DNA of 55,867 nt from an uncultured Dorea sp. (GTDB taxonomy: Bacteria; Bacillota; Clostridia; Lachnospirales; Lachnospiraceae), in assembly GCA_910588745.1 (NCBI GenBank), contig CAJURK010000015.1, positions 1 to 55,867 of the forward strand, read 5' to 3'. This document shows positions 43,748-52,168 of the stretch, piece after piece. A program made the position numbers and the translations under genes. Each line of letters opens with the position of its first letter. Position 1 is the first letter of the stretch. The notes beneath the pieces are model-generated. The model saw only the letters and a list, made by a program, of their open reading frames with translations. It was not told where the DNA came from and did no database searches.

Positions 43748-44509
43748 ATGCGCAGGATAAAGGTTTTTGTTAAGAAATACTGGGTTACATTCTGTATATT
43801 TCTGGGTCTGGTACTGCTGTATGTGTATCTGACGAGCAACAAACTGGTAAACCCGTATCTGTTCCCGTCAACGGATAAAATCCAAAAGGCGTTTATACAG
43901 AATCGGCATATGATGTTCGGTAATATGCTGGCGTCGTTTAAGCTATTGATACCGTCTGTTCTGATTTCGCTGGGAGCCGCGCTGCTTTTAGGCACGGTGA
44001 TGGGGATGAACGAGAGGATTCGGGAAATCCTCCATCCGGTTATCTATGCGTTCAGCGTGATACCGTCGATTCTGCTGTCGCCCTTTGTGCTGCTGCTGGC
44101 GCCAAGCTTATTTACGGCATCGGTATTTCTGATTGTTTATAATATCGTGTGGGCTACGCTGTTTGCCACGATTACAGGGATTATGACCATTGATAAGCGG
44201 TATCTGGACAAAGCGGCCACGCTGGAGCTTAAGGGGATGAAGCGGCTGGTTAAGGTAATCCTTCCGGCGGCCAGCCCGTCCATCCTTGCCGGTTTTGTGA
44301 ACTCCCTGCGCAGCTCCTTTGTCATGCTGGTTTATGCGGAGATGTACGGCGCGGGAGAGGGCATGGGCTTTTTTGTTAAGAAATACGCGGAGCTTGGGAT
44401 ATTTGAAAATACCTGGGTGGGTTTTGTCTTTATGGTAATTATACTGGTGATTGTGATGCAGGCATTCGAGATGCTGAAAAAATATCTGTTGAAATGGACA
44501 ATCGAATAA
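43748..44509 (+). CDS. ABC importer permease
   Basis: A 253-residue membrane protein with about six helices and the inner-membrane EAA-like loop (DKAATLELKGMKRLVKVILPAASPSILAGF) that docks on the ATPase. It is the channel for the importer whose ATPase and binding protein are encoded just upstream, with 17 bases between genes. AAGGAG precedes the start. A perfect terminator closes the operon. Confidence 0.92.
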   Translation: MRRIKVFVKKYWVTFCIFLGLVLLYVYLTSNKLVNPYLFPSTDKIQKAFIQNRHMMFGNMLASFKLLIPSVLISLGAALLLGTVMGMNERIREILHPVIYAFSVIPSILLSPFVLLLAPSLFTASVFLIVYNIVWATLFATITGIMTIDKRYLDKAATLELKGMKRLVKVILPAASPSILAGFVNSLRSSFVMLVYAEMYGAGEGMGFFVKKYAELGIFENTWVGFVFMVIILVIVMQAFEMLKKYLLKWTIE

Positions 44510-44523
44510 AGGCGGTAATTGAA

Positions 44524-44556
44524 AACAGTTCCTGGCAAATAGGAACTGTTTTTTTT
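44524..44556 (+). terminator. Terminator of the ABC importer operon
   Basis: Perfect ten-base stem AACAGTTCCT / AGGAACTGTT with a seven-base loop, then six more T. Confidence 0.95.
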
Positions 44557-44604
44557 ATGCAGATACGCGTGTTTTTACATGACAAATAAATCTAAAGTAA
44601 AAAA

Positions 44605-44623
44605 TGTCAAAAATAAATTGACA
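44605..44623. promoter_or_regulatory. Operator-like palindrome 1 of the second polyol operon
   Basis: TGTCAA-AAATAAA-TTGACA, perfect six-base arms. It lies 62 bases before TATAAT and has a near copy in the same place before the EIICB gene. Confidence 0.65.
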
Positions 44624-44666
44624 AAATAAGAACTTCGGAAAATGGAAGTGTTCTTTTGCCGTAATC

Positions 44667-44672
44667 TATAAT
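44667..44672 (+). promoter_or_regulatory. -10 box of the SDR gene promoter
   Basis: TATAAT with no good -35 (GGAAGT at 17 bases), as expected of an activated promoter. An extra interrupted repeat GAACTTC...GAAGTGTTC lies just upstream. Confidence 0.5.
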
Positions 44673-44705
44673 CGGCTTATAAATATAACGGAGGTGGAAA
44701 GATAG

Positions 44706-45485
44706 ATGGCAGGAGAATTAAAGGGAAGAACGGCAGTGGTAACGGGAGGAAACAGCGGAATCGGAGCGGCTATCGCGGAAGCTTTTGCGAGAGAGGGAGC
44801 CCAGGTAGCAATTTTTGCCAGAAACGAAAAAACCGGGCGGGAGGCAGTACGCGCAATTCTGGACGCCGGAGGCGAAGCAGCGTTTTACCAGACGGATGTT
44901 ACAGACAAAAAACAGATTGAAGCAAGTATGGAAAAGGTTCTCCGGGATTACGGAAAGGCGGACGCTTGGGTAAATTCGGCCGGCGTCTGCGATATCGCGC
45001 CTTTTTTAGAAAGCGACGAGACGTTGTGGGACCGGGCGGTCAATGTGAATTTAAAAGGGGTGTTTTTCTGCTGCCAGACAGCGGTAAGGGTGATGCTGGA
45101 GCGGGGAGGAACCATCGTTAATATCTCTTCGGTATCGGGAAAGAAGCCCAGTTCCTGGCAGACCGTATACTGCGCTACAAAATTCGGCGTACAGGGATTG
45201 TCCCAGTCGATCGCAAAGGAATTTGCCGATACGAAAATACGTATCAATAACATCTGCCCGAACGCAGTCTGGACCGATATGTGGGAGCAGAACCGATATG
45301 ATTATGCAAGGAAACGGAATATGAATCCAGATATGGTGAAATCCTATTTTGAAAGCGCCGCGCCCATGAAGAGGCTGGTTACAATGCGGGAAATTGCGGA
45401 CGCGGCCATATTTTTGTCAACAGATAAATCAGGCTATATGACGGGCCAGTCTCTCAATCTGAACGGGGGAGAATTGATGGAATAG
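44706..45485 (+). CDS. SDR family oxidoreductase, polyol operon
   Basis: A 259-residue NAD(P)-dependent short-chain dehydrogenase. Cofactor loop TGGNSGIG (residues 14-21), the NSAG motif near 90, catalytic S and YCATK near 140-158, and a typical end TGQSLNLNGGE. It is the first gene of the block under palindrome 1. In a sugar-alcohol operon the expected job is oxidation of a polyol or polyol phosphate, or interconversion of a keto and hydroxy sugar, but SDR substrate cannot be read from sequence. GGAGG lies before ATG 44706. The EIICB gene follows, after its own promoter. Confidence 0.88.
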   Translation: MAGELKGRTAVVTGGNSGIGAAIAEAFAREGAQVAIFARNEKTGREAVRAILDAGGEAAFYQTDVTDKKQIEASMEKVLRDYGKADAWVNSAGVCDIAPFLESDETLWDRAVNVNLKGVFFCCQTAVRVMLERGGTIVNISSVSGKKPSSWQTVYCATKFGVQGLSQSIAKEFADTKIRINNICPNAVWTDMWEQNRYDYARKRNMNPDMVKSYFESAAPMKRLVTMREIADAAIFLSTDKSGYMTGQSLNLNGGELME

Positions 45486-45501
45486 ACGGGAAAGAAAAAA
45501 A

Positions 45502-45520
45502 TGGCAAATTAATTTTGCCA
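45502..45520. promoter_or_regulatory. Operator-like palindrome 2 of the second polyol operon
   Basis: TGGCAAA-TTAAT-TTTGCCA, perfect seven-base arms, 61 bases before TATAAT. Flanks (AAAATAGAAACT, AAATGGCAA) also resemble those of palindrome 1. Confidence 0.65.
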
Positions 45521-45562
45521 AAATAGAAACTATGAGAAATGGCAATCGGGGGGACAATAGCC

Positions 45563-45568
45563 TATAAT
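45563..45568 (+). promoter_or_regulatory. -10 box of the EIICB gene promoter
   Basis: TATAAT, with TGGCAA at 17 bases as a poor -35. Placement relative to palindrome 2 mirrors the SDR promoter. Confidence 0.5.
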
Positions 45569-45639
45569 CAGAACATAAGATAAACGTTTGTCTAAGGAAC
45601 TTCATAACACAAAAGAGAGAAAGCTTGAGGAGGATAATT

Positions 45640-47055
45640 ATGGCAAGTAATTTTAAATCCAAAGTGCAGAAATTCGGCGGAACCCTTTCGGGAATGGTTA
45701 TGCCGAATATCGGCGCCCTGATTGCATGGGGTATTGTAACGGCATTGTTCCTGGCGACAGGATATTTTCCAAATGAAAAGCTGGCAGAACTAATCGGGCC
45801 TACGCTGAAATTCTTAATTCCGCTGTTGTTTGCATATACAGGCGGCTACAACGTGTACGGAAGGCGCGGCGCGGTAGCGGGCTGCGTGGCTACCATCGGC
45901 GTTATCATCGGTTCCGATGTAACTATGATGATCGGCGGTATGGTAATGGGACCTTTTGGCGCATGGGTGATCAAGCAGGTTGATAAGGTATTGGACGGCC
46001 ATGTAAAACCAGGTCTGGAAATGCTGGTAGATAATTTCTCCATGGGTATCATAGGCGCGGCTATGATGGTGTTCGGTTATATGATCGTTACGCCGATCTT
46101 TGCGGGAATTACCAGCGTGCTTGTAGTATGCGTTAATTTTGCAATGGAACATAATATTTTACCGTTTACCCCAATCTTTGTTGTTCCGGGGCAGGTATTA
46201 TTCCTGAATAATGCGATCAACCACGGTATTTTTACACCGCTTGCGATTGAGCAGGCAGCGCAGACAGGAAAGTCAATTCTTTACTTAGTAGAAGCAAACG
46301 GCGGTAACTGGGCGGGACTTGTGCTGGCATTCTGCGTATTCGGAAAAGGTACGGCGAAGAAGTCTGCTCCGGGCGCGGCGATTATCCATATCATCGGCGG
46401 TATCGGAGAAGTATCCTTCCCATACGCGCTGATTAGGCCGATTACGATTCTAGGGCCGATCTGCGGTTCCATTGCTGCATTGTTCTGGCTGCAGCTTATG
46501 GACGGCGGCGCAGTAGCGGCAGTATCGCCCGGTTCTATCGTAGCCCTGATTATCATGTCGCCGAAAGGCAAGCTGTTTGTAAACGTGATGGGTTACCTGA
46601 TCGCAGCAGCCGTCTCCTTCGCTATTGTGGCGTTCTTCCTGATACGGGACAAAACGCCTGAGGAGGAGTTGGAAGAAGTTCAGGGTATTGACATGAGCCA
46701 GTTCGTGGAATCCCACAGCGCGCCTGGAGAAGAGAAGGCAAAGGTTTCCGGGAATACGGAAAAGAAAGCGATTAAGAAGGTGGCGTTTGCCTGCGATGCG
46801 GGCATGGGGTCTTCGGCAATGGGAGCGTCTATGCTCAAGACCCAATTAAATAAAGCGGGCGTCTATATTGATGTTAACCATGTATCCATTCATCAGATTC
46901 CTGCGGATATCGATGTTGTTGTAACGAATACGAATCTGTTAGAGGCGGCCAGAAAGGAAGCGCCGAAGGGGACGACGATTATCGAGATCAAAGAGTTCCT
47001 GAATGCGGATGAACACAAAGCGATAGCCCAGACCATTAAGAGCATGATGGAATAA
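45640..47055 (+). CDS. Mannitol-family PTS EIICB with altered substrate motif
   Basis: A 471-residue PTS permease closely related to the mtlA product but ending after EIIB. EIIC spans about 1-340; EIIB has phospho-cysteine C385 in FACDAGMGSSAMG. The motif that reads GGIHEIYFPY in MtlA is GGIGEVSFPY here, so the His beside the substrate-site Glu is Gly. This argues for a polyol other than mannitol. The EIIA needed is encoded at 55296. GAGGAGG at 45627-45633 fixes ATG 45640. A PRD regulator gene follows, 33 bases after the stop. Confidence 0.92.
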   Translation: MASNFKSKVQKFGGTLSGMVMPNIGALIAWGIVTALFLATGYFPNEKLAELIGPTLKFLIPLLFAYTGGYNVYGRRGAVAGCVATIGVIIGSDVTMMIGGMVMGPFGAWVIKQVDKVLDGHVKPGLEMLVDNFSMGIIGAAMMVFGYMIVTPIFAGITSVLVVCVNFAMEHNILPFTPIFVVPGQVLFLNNAINHGIFTPLAIEQAAQTGKSILYLVEANGGNWAGLVLAFCVFGKGTAKKSAPGAAIIHIIGGIGEVSFPYALIRPITILGPICGSIAALFWLQLMDGGAVAAVSPGSIVALIIMSPKGKLFVNVMGYLIAAAVSFAIVAFFLIRDKTPEEELEEVQGIDMSQFVESHSAPGEEKAKVSGNTEKKAIKKVAFACDAGMGSSAMGASMLKTQLNKAGVYIDVNHVSIHQIPADIDVVVTNTNLLEAARKEAPKGTTIIEIKEFLNADEHKAIAQTIKSMME

Positions 47056-47088
47056 GAGGGTCAGGGTTTCGTGTTAGGAGAGATGTAT

Positions 47089-49182
47089 ATGATCATATCT
47101 TCCAGAACAAGAGAAATCATCAGAATTATTGCGGCGGAACACGGTTTCATTACGGTACATAATATTGCGGAAAAAATGAATGTGTCGGAGCGGACCGTTT
47201 ACCGGGAGATCCCGGACGTTACCAGAATATTAAAGAACCGGAATATCGGTCTGCTCAGCGTCAGCAAAAAAGGACTGAAGATTGAGGCGGACAGGGAAAC
47301 CATGGACAATTTTATGGAAGAGATCGAAGAAACGGCCAAAATCCAGGTTTTTGAGTCGGAAGACCGGAAGAACTATATTATCTTTGCGCTGCTTCATGAG
47401 GATGATTTTATAAAGACGGAAGCTTTATCAATTGATCTGAAAATCTCTCTGCCGACAATCAGGAACGACCTAAAAAAGATAGAGCAGCAGTTAGAGAATC
47501 AGGATGTGAAATTAATCAAGAAAAAAGGGGAAGGGATTTGCCTTGACGGAGCGCAGATGGCGAAAGACCATTTGCTGATCAATACAGTTATGAAGAATGT
47601 AGAATGCGATATTCTGATTAACTGGCTTGATGGGGAACTGGCAGGTCCCCATCCTTTTCTTGCCCTGGTGGAAAAATACGGATACCGGGATATTCTGAGC
47701 AGGACTCACAGGAGTCTCAGGGATGTGCCGTTTTTGTTTCACAATAGTGATTTATATGTGGACGACTGGAATTATGCGGAATACATTTTTTTGGTGACCA
47801 TGATGATTGTACGGCATGAAAAGGGTAAAACACATGCTTTTCAGGGAAGCTGGAAGGAGAATAATTCTGGGGATGCGGAGAGTGCGATCGGCAAGAGAAT
47901 CAAAAATCTGATTGAAACAGAATTTGGCATCGTTCTTGACGAGGAGGAAGAAGCGTATTTGTCCTGGGTGATACATTTGACGATACATCCGGATCCCCGG
48001 GAATGTCTGCTGATGGGAGAGGCGGGTCTGAAATCGCAGGTGAACAGAATCGTGGGCAGGATGAATGAGGAGCTTGGAATTCATTTAGAACACGACGCGG
48101 ATTTAATCGACGGACTGCTGGTACATTTGAGCAGGGCGTTGAAGCGAGTCAGAAGCGGCATGAGCATTTCAAATCCCATGATTCGGGAGATTGAAAAGGA
48201 GTATGCAAGGCTGTTTGAAATTACCGGGAAAATTGTCCGGGAAATATTTCCGGAGGATAAGTTTACGCAGGATGAGATTGGATATTTGACTCTGTATTTT
48301 GCGGTATCCTTAGATAAATTCGCAAAGAGGAGTACCCGGATACTCATTGTATGTTCCAGCGGCATGGGATCTTCCAAAATGCTGGCCAGCCGTCTGGAAA
48401 GTGAGATTTCGGAGATCTATGTGAAGAAGGTGGTTTCTCTCTTGGGTCTTGGGAAGGAAGACTTAGACAGATATGATCTCATCCTTTCCACCATTCCGCT
48501 TTATCTGGAGCCGGATCGTTACATCAAGGTATCCCCAATGCTGAGACCCTATGAGTTAGAACTGATCAAGGAGAAGATCCGCAGGAGTAAATACGAAACG
48601 CTCTGTAAAATCGAACGGACGCGGCATGCTATGAGCCTGCGGAATATGGATTTTCAGCGGGCGTTGGAGGAAATCAATTATTACACCAGGATGGCGGTAG
48701 ACCTGCTGAATGATTTTCAGGTGGCGATGTTTTCGGCGGATTCTAGTAAAAAGGAAGTCCTGCGGCGGGTGGCGGACTGGGCGGGTCAGATCGACCTGGG
48801 AATTGCCCTGGAAGATATCGAGACATTTTTTGAGAAGAAGAAGGTTAACGAGAGTTATTTTGTGATACCGGCAACAAATGTAGGGTATTTTGAGTGCTAT
48901 ATCAAAGGAATCCGGAAACCCGCAATGATCATTTGCTGCTTTGACCGTCTGCGGCAGGATGACGAACAGGAGGACGAGAAGACGAAATCCATTATTATGC
49001 TGTTCTATCCTTACCATACGATACGGATCGAACGGCAGCTTGTGGGAAGGATTACCGACATGATCATAGAGGACGCGGACGTTATCCGGCTGATCGAGGA
49101 GGGCGATCAGGTAAAGATCAGACAGATCATGGGATTTCGGCTGTTAGAGAACATAAAAAGGCTCTACATTTTTGACGAGTAG
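47089..49182 (+). CDS. PRD-containing transcriptional activator of the second polyol operon
   Basis: A 697-residue regulator with the same plan as the mtlR-like protein: helix-turn-helix units (about 5-60 and 95-150), PRD1 (about 185-300), PRD2 (about 310-415, H346 in LLVHLSRAL), EIIB-like domain with C422 in VCSSGMGSS, and a C-terminal EIIA-like domain. In the latter the phospho-histidine motif is FVIPATN in place of IPHGT, so this domain probably cannot carry phosphate. ATG 47089 is preferred for its spacing from GGAG; GTG 47071 and ATG 47083 are also in frame. It is the best candidate to bind the palindromes at 44605 and 45502. Confidence 0.88.
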   Translation: MIISSRTREIIRIIAAEHGFITVHNIAEKMNVSERTVYREIPDVTRILKNRNIGLLSVSKKGLKIEADRETMDNFMEEIEETAKIQVFESEDRKNYIIFALLHEDDFIKTEALSIDLKISLPTIRNDLKKIEQQLENQDVKLIKKKGEGICLDGAQMAKDHLLINTVMKNVECDILINWLDGELAGPHPFLALVEKYGYRDILSRTHRSLRDVPFLFHNSDLYVDDWNYAEYIFLVTMMIVRHEKGKTHAFQGSWKENNSGDAESAIGKRIKNLIETEFGIVLDEEEEAYLSWVIHLTIHPDPRECLLMGEAGLKSQVNRIVGRMNEELGIHLEHDADLIDGLLVHLSRALKRVRSGMSISNPMIREIEKEYARLFEITGKIVREIFPEDKFTQDEIGYLTLYFAVSLDKFAKRSTRILIVCSSGMGSSKMLASRLESEISEIYVKKVVSLLGLGKEDLDRYDLILSTIPLYLEPDRYIKVSPMLRPYELELIKEKIRRSKYETLCKIERTRHAMSLRNMDFQRALEEINYYTRMAVDLLNDFQVAMFSADSSKKEVLRRVADWAGQIDLGIALEDIETFFEKKKVNESYFVIPATNVGYFECYIKGIRKPAMIICCFDRLRQDDEQEDEKTKSIIMLFYPYHTIRIERQLVGRITDMIIEDADVIRLIEEGDQVKIRQIMGFRLLENIKRLYIFDE

Positions 49183-49200
49183 CAGAAGGAGGTGCAGAAA

Positions 49201-50340
49201 GTGAAAAAAGTAATGATTGTTGGCGCGGGCAGGCTTGGAAAAGGGTTTATCGCGGAAACGTTTGACCGGGCGGGCTGGGGCGTTGTATTTCTGGATAAAG
49301 ATCCCCGGGTAAAGGAAGAGCTGGACAGAAAAGGTGAATTTCATGTGAGGGTGCATCGGACCGACGTTGTTGAAAATCGGGTGATACGGAATTTTAAGAC
49401 GTTTCTCTGCGACGAGGAGTATTCCTGCATGGAGGAATTCCTTAAGATTGATTTGGTTATACTGCCCCTTTATCCAGAAGATTTTGAAGAGGCGGGGCGG
49501 TATCTGGCGCCTTGTTTTGAAAAGATGGCGGTGGCTTATCCTATGCGGAAGATGACGCTGATTTGTATTACAAATAAGAATCGTCTGATACCGGAGATTG
49601 AGGCGCATTTTAAAAAGGATTTGTCGGAGAGCGGAAAACAGTGGTTTGAGGAACATGTGGTGATCCGGGATTCCATTATCCGCAGGAGTACGGATGCAAA
49701 AAGCAATTACGCAGTGGAGATCGATACGGTTGCGGTAAATTCGCTGCTGATCCAGGGACCGGTGAACAGACATTTTGAAGAGGTTGAGTGGATGGAGGTA
49801 ACCGACCATATAGAGATGCTGAAGGATATTAAGGTGACGGCGGTCAACGGCCCTCATGCGACGCTGGCTTTCGCGGGTTACCGGAAAGGGCTTGAAACCA
49901 TTCCGGAAGCGGAGGCAGATCCGGAGATAGCGGCGCTGGAGCGGAAGGTGACGGAAGAAATCCTTGCGGGCGTCAGGAAAGAGTATCCGGTGACGGAAGA
50001 GGAACTTCATAGGCTGATTTATTTTGCGCCGGCGAAAGGCGTTATGCCGGATTCTATTTACCGGGTGGCGTACGACCCGATCCGAAAGCTGTCGAAAGGC
50101 GACCGGCTCGCGGGGGCGGCGGAGGTAAACGTCCGGCACGGAGAGTCTTTTGAGGGAATTGCGGAGGCGATGGCGCTGGGCTTTCTTTACGGGGAACCGG
50201 CGGATCCTGCGGCGGTAAAGCTTCAGCAGGATATCAGGGAGCTTGGGATTGAAGAAGCAGTCAGCAAATACACGGGCTTTGAAAAGGAACATGCCATTGT
50301 CAGGAAAGTTGTGGAAAAATATAAGGGTCTTAAGGGCTGA
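49201..50340 (+). CDS. MtlD-family dehydrogenase, divergent paralogue 1
   Basis: A 379-residue relative of mannitol-1-phosphate dehydrogenase. The NAD loop is VGAGRLGKGFIA. The catalytic set K211, N216 and H219 (KVTAVNGPH) falls at the same residue numbers as in MtlD, so activity is likely. Most of the rest is diverged, including the region of the ACENA motif (CITNKNRL here). It starts with GTG 49201 behind AAGGAGG; a GTG at 49192 overlaps that ribosome site. Expected to oxidise a polyol phosphate delivered by the EIICB; the exact substrate is unknown. Confidence 0.85.
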   Translation: MKKVMIVGAGRLGKGFIAETFDRAGWGVVFLDKDPRVKEELDRKGEFHVRVHRTDVVENRVIRNFKTFLCDEEYSCMEEFLKIDLVILPLYPEDFEEAGRYLAPCFEKMAVAYPMRKMTLICITNKNRLIPEIEAHFKKDLSESGKQWFEEHVVIRDSIIRRSTDAKSNYAVEIDTVAVNSLLIQGPVNRHFEEVEWMEVTDHIEMLKDIKVTAVNGPHATLAFAGYRKGLETIPEAEADPEIAALERKVTEEILAGVRKEYPVTEEELHRLIYFAPAKGVMPDSIYRVAYDPIRKLSKGDRLAGAAEVNVRHGESFEGIAEAMALGFLYGEPADPAAVKLQQDIRELGIEEAVSKYTGFEKEHAIVRKVVEKYKGLKG

Positions 50341-50356
50341 CGAGAAGGAGAACAGG

Positions 50357-50920
50357 ATGGAAGCAACGAAATTAAAAATGATTACAGAGGAATTGAGCCG
50401 GTATGCCGGGATGGTGACAGAAGAAAGCGTCCGGGAAATGGCGGAAGCGGTGAAGTCTGCAAAACGAATATTCCTTGCGGGAGCCGGCCGGTCAGGCCTT
50501 GCGGCGAGAGGGTTTACGAACCGCCTGCTGCACATGGGATTTGACGTACACTTTGTAGGGGAGATTTCCTGCCCGCCCATTGGGGAAGGCGACTTAATTA
50601 TCTTAGGATCCGGCTCCGGGACTACGCAGAGCCTGGTTGTTATGGGTGAAAAGGCGAAGCGCGTAGGGGCAAAAATTGCAACGGTCACGATGTTTCCTAC
50701 CCATATGATCGGGGAAATGTCCGACGTGATTGTGACGGTTCCCGGTTCCACGCCGAAGAAGGCGGAGGGAGAGAAGAATCTTGCGGAGTCTGTCCAGCCC
50801 ATGGGAAACTTGTTTGAGCAGATGAGCTGGCTGGTGTATGACAGTATCATTATGGCGCTGATGGAGGATTTGGGCCAGACGGCGGAAGAAATGATGGCGC
50901 GGCATACCAATCTGGAATAG
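50357..50920 (+). CDS. hxlB: 6-phospho-3-hexuloisomerase
   Basis: A 187-residue SIS-domain isomerase that interconverts D-arabino-3-hexulose 6-phosphate and fructose 6-phosphate. Sugar-phosphate loops GAGRSGLAARGF (about 42-53) and LGSGSGTTQS (about 83-92), and the C-terminal LFEQMSWLVYD with the catalytic glutamate, follow the HxlB pattern and length. AAGGAG precedes ATG 50357; the frame is open earlier but inside the previous gene. Its partner enzyme, 3-hexulose-6-phosphate synthase, is encoded two genes later, which strengthens the call. Confidence 0.9.
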   Translation: MEATKLKMITEELSRYAGMVTEESVREMAEAVKSAKRIFLAGAGRSGLAARGFTNRLLHMGFDVHFVGEISCPPIGEGDLIILGSGSGTTQSLVVMGEKAKRVGAKIATVTMFPTHMIGEMSDVIVTVPGSTPKKAEGEKNLAESVQPMGNLFEQMSWLVYDSIIMALMEDLGQTAEEMMARHTNLE

Positions 50921-50933
50921 AGGAGGAAGGAAT

Positions 50934-52085
50934 ATGAAAGCAGTACATTTTGGAGCGGGGAAGATCGGAAGAGGATTTATCGCGGACCTGCTGCACGAGA
51001 CGGGATATGAAATCACGTTTATTGATGTAAATGAACCGTTGGTACAGGAGCTGAATACTTATCACAACTATTATCTGTATGTAATTGAAGAAGATTATCG
51101 GAGAAAAGAAATCAACCAAGTGTCTGGCCTGTCTCCGGTCACAGATCCGGAAGCGGCCGTGCGGGCAATTCAGGAAGCGGATCTTGTTACAACGGCGGTG
51201 CTGGCGGATAATTTCCCAAAGATTGCGGGAACTCTGGCGGCAGGACTGAAAGCAAGGCTTTCAGCAGGCGGGGAGAAATTGAATGTGATTCCCTGCGAGA
51301 ACGCTCTGCTGTGCGGGGACATGCTGAAAAGAGAGCTTGTGGGTACGGGAACATTATCGGAGGAAGAGTTGGAGCGCATCGCGGCAATCCCAAATACGGC
51401 GGTAGACAGAATGGTGTTTGGATGCAGCAGGGATAACCGGGACGGGATTGATATCGGCGTTGACCATGAACTTGTAATCGAGGCGGATAAGCTGGCGCGC
51501 GCGGGGGAAGAACCTATAAAGGGAGCGGTCTATACAACAAATCTGCAGAAATACCTGGAGAGAAAGCTCTATGCCATCAACGGCGGACATGCATGGTCCG
51601 GTTATATGGCGCACTTGATGGGGTATGAAATTATCCAGGACTATTTTGCAAAGGCTGAGAATGTGGAACTGACAAAGGCCGTTATGAGGGAGATTTCCGC
51701 TCTGCTGGAAAAGAAATGGGGATTTACCCATGAGGATATGATGGGATATATCGATTTTGCAGTAAACCGGTTTTTGACTCCGGGGATTACCGATACGGTG
51801 TCCCGCATTTCCAGGGCGCCGATTCGGAAGCTGGGCGCGAAAGACCGTCTGGTGGGTCCGGCGGTGCAGTGCGCGGAATATGGGCTTTCCAATGACCTGC
51901 TCACGAAGGGAATTGCGGCGGCGTTCCTGTTTGACGTAAAGGAAGACGCGCAGTCGGTGGAACTGCTTGCGTTTGTAAAAGAACATGGAATCCGGGAAGC
52001 AATTGCGAAATATACCGGAATCCAGGAAGGATCAGAGACCTTTGAGAAAATTGCAGGACAGTACGAACGGCTGAAGGAAAAGTAA
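50934..52085 (+). CDS. MtlD-family dehydrogenase, divergent paralogue 2
   Basis: A 383-residue relative of MtlD, closer to it than paralogue 1. NAD loop FGAGKIGRGFIA, PCENALL, and catalytic ERKLYAINGGH with K211, N216 and H219. It sits between the isomerase and synthase genes of the 3-hexulose phosphate route. Two MtlD-type enzymes in one operon suggest two successive oxidations, two stereoisomeric substrates, or oxidation at different carbons. AGGAGG lies just before ATG 50934. Confidence 0.88.
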   Translation: MKAVHFGAGKIGRGFIADLLHETGYEITFIDVNEPLVQELNTYHNYYLYVIEEDYRRKEINQVSGLSPVTDPEAAVRAIQEADLVTTAVLADNFPKIAGTLAAGLKARLSAGGEKLNVIPCENALLCGDMLKRELVGTGTLSEEELERIAAIPNTAVDRMVFGCSRDNRDGIDIGVDHELVIEADKLARAGEEPIKGAVYTTNLQKYLERKLYAINGGHAWSGYMAHLMGYEIIQDYFAKAENVELTKAVMREISALLEKKWGFTHEDMMGYIDFAVNRFLTPGITDTVSRISRAPIRKLGAKDRLVGPAVQCAEYGLSNDLLTKGIAAAFLFDVKEDAQSVELLAFVKEHGIREAIAKYTGIQEGSETFEKIAGQYERLKEK

Positions 52086-52168
52086 GATCCGGCTGAAACG
52101 GGAACAAGTTAAGGAAAACCAGAAGAAAATGAGAAAAAAGAAGAAGAGAGATAGAAAAGGAGAACATT

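Noticed and set aside
45502..45520. Sigma-54 promoter (TGGCA...TTGC)
   Set aside because: The GG-to-GC distance is 12 bases, not the required 10, and the sequence is a symmetric palindrome with a TATAAT box placed as for the housekeeping sigma factor.
49144..50910. 588-residue minus-strand ORF over the MtlD paralogue and hxlB
   Set aside because: Arg/Pro/His-rich shadow of two well-supported plus-strand genes; no family motifs and no ribosome site.
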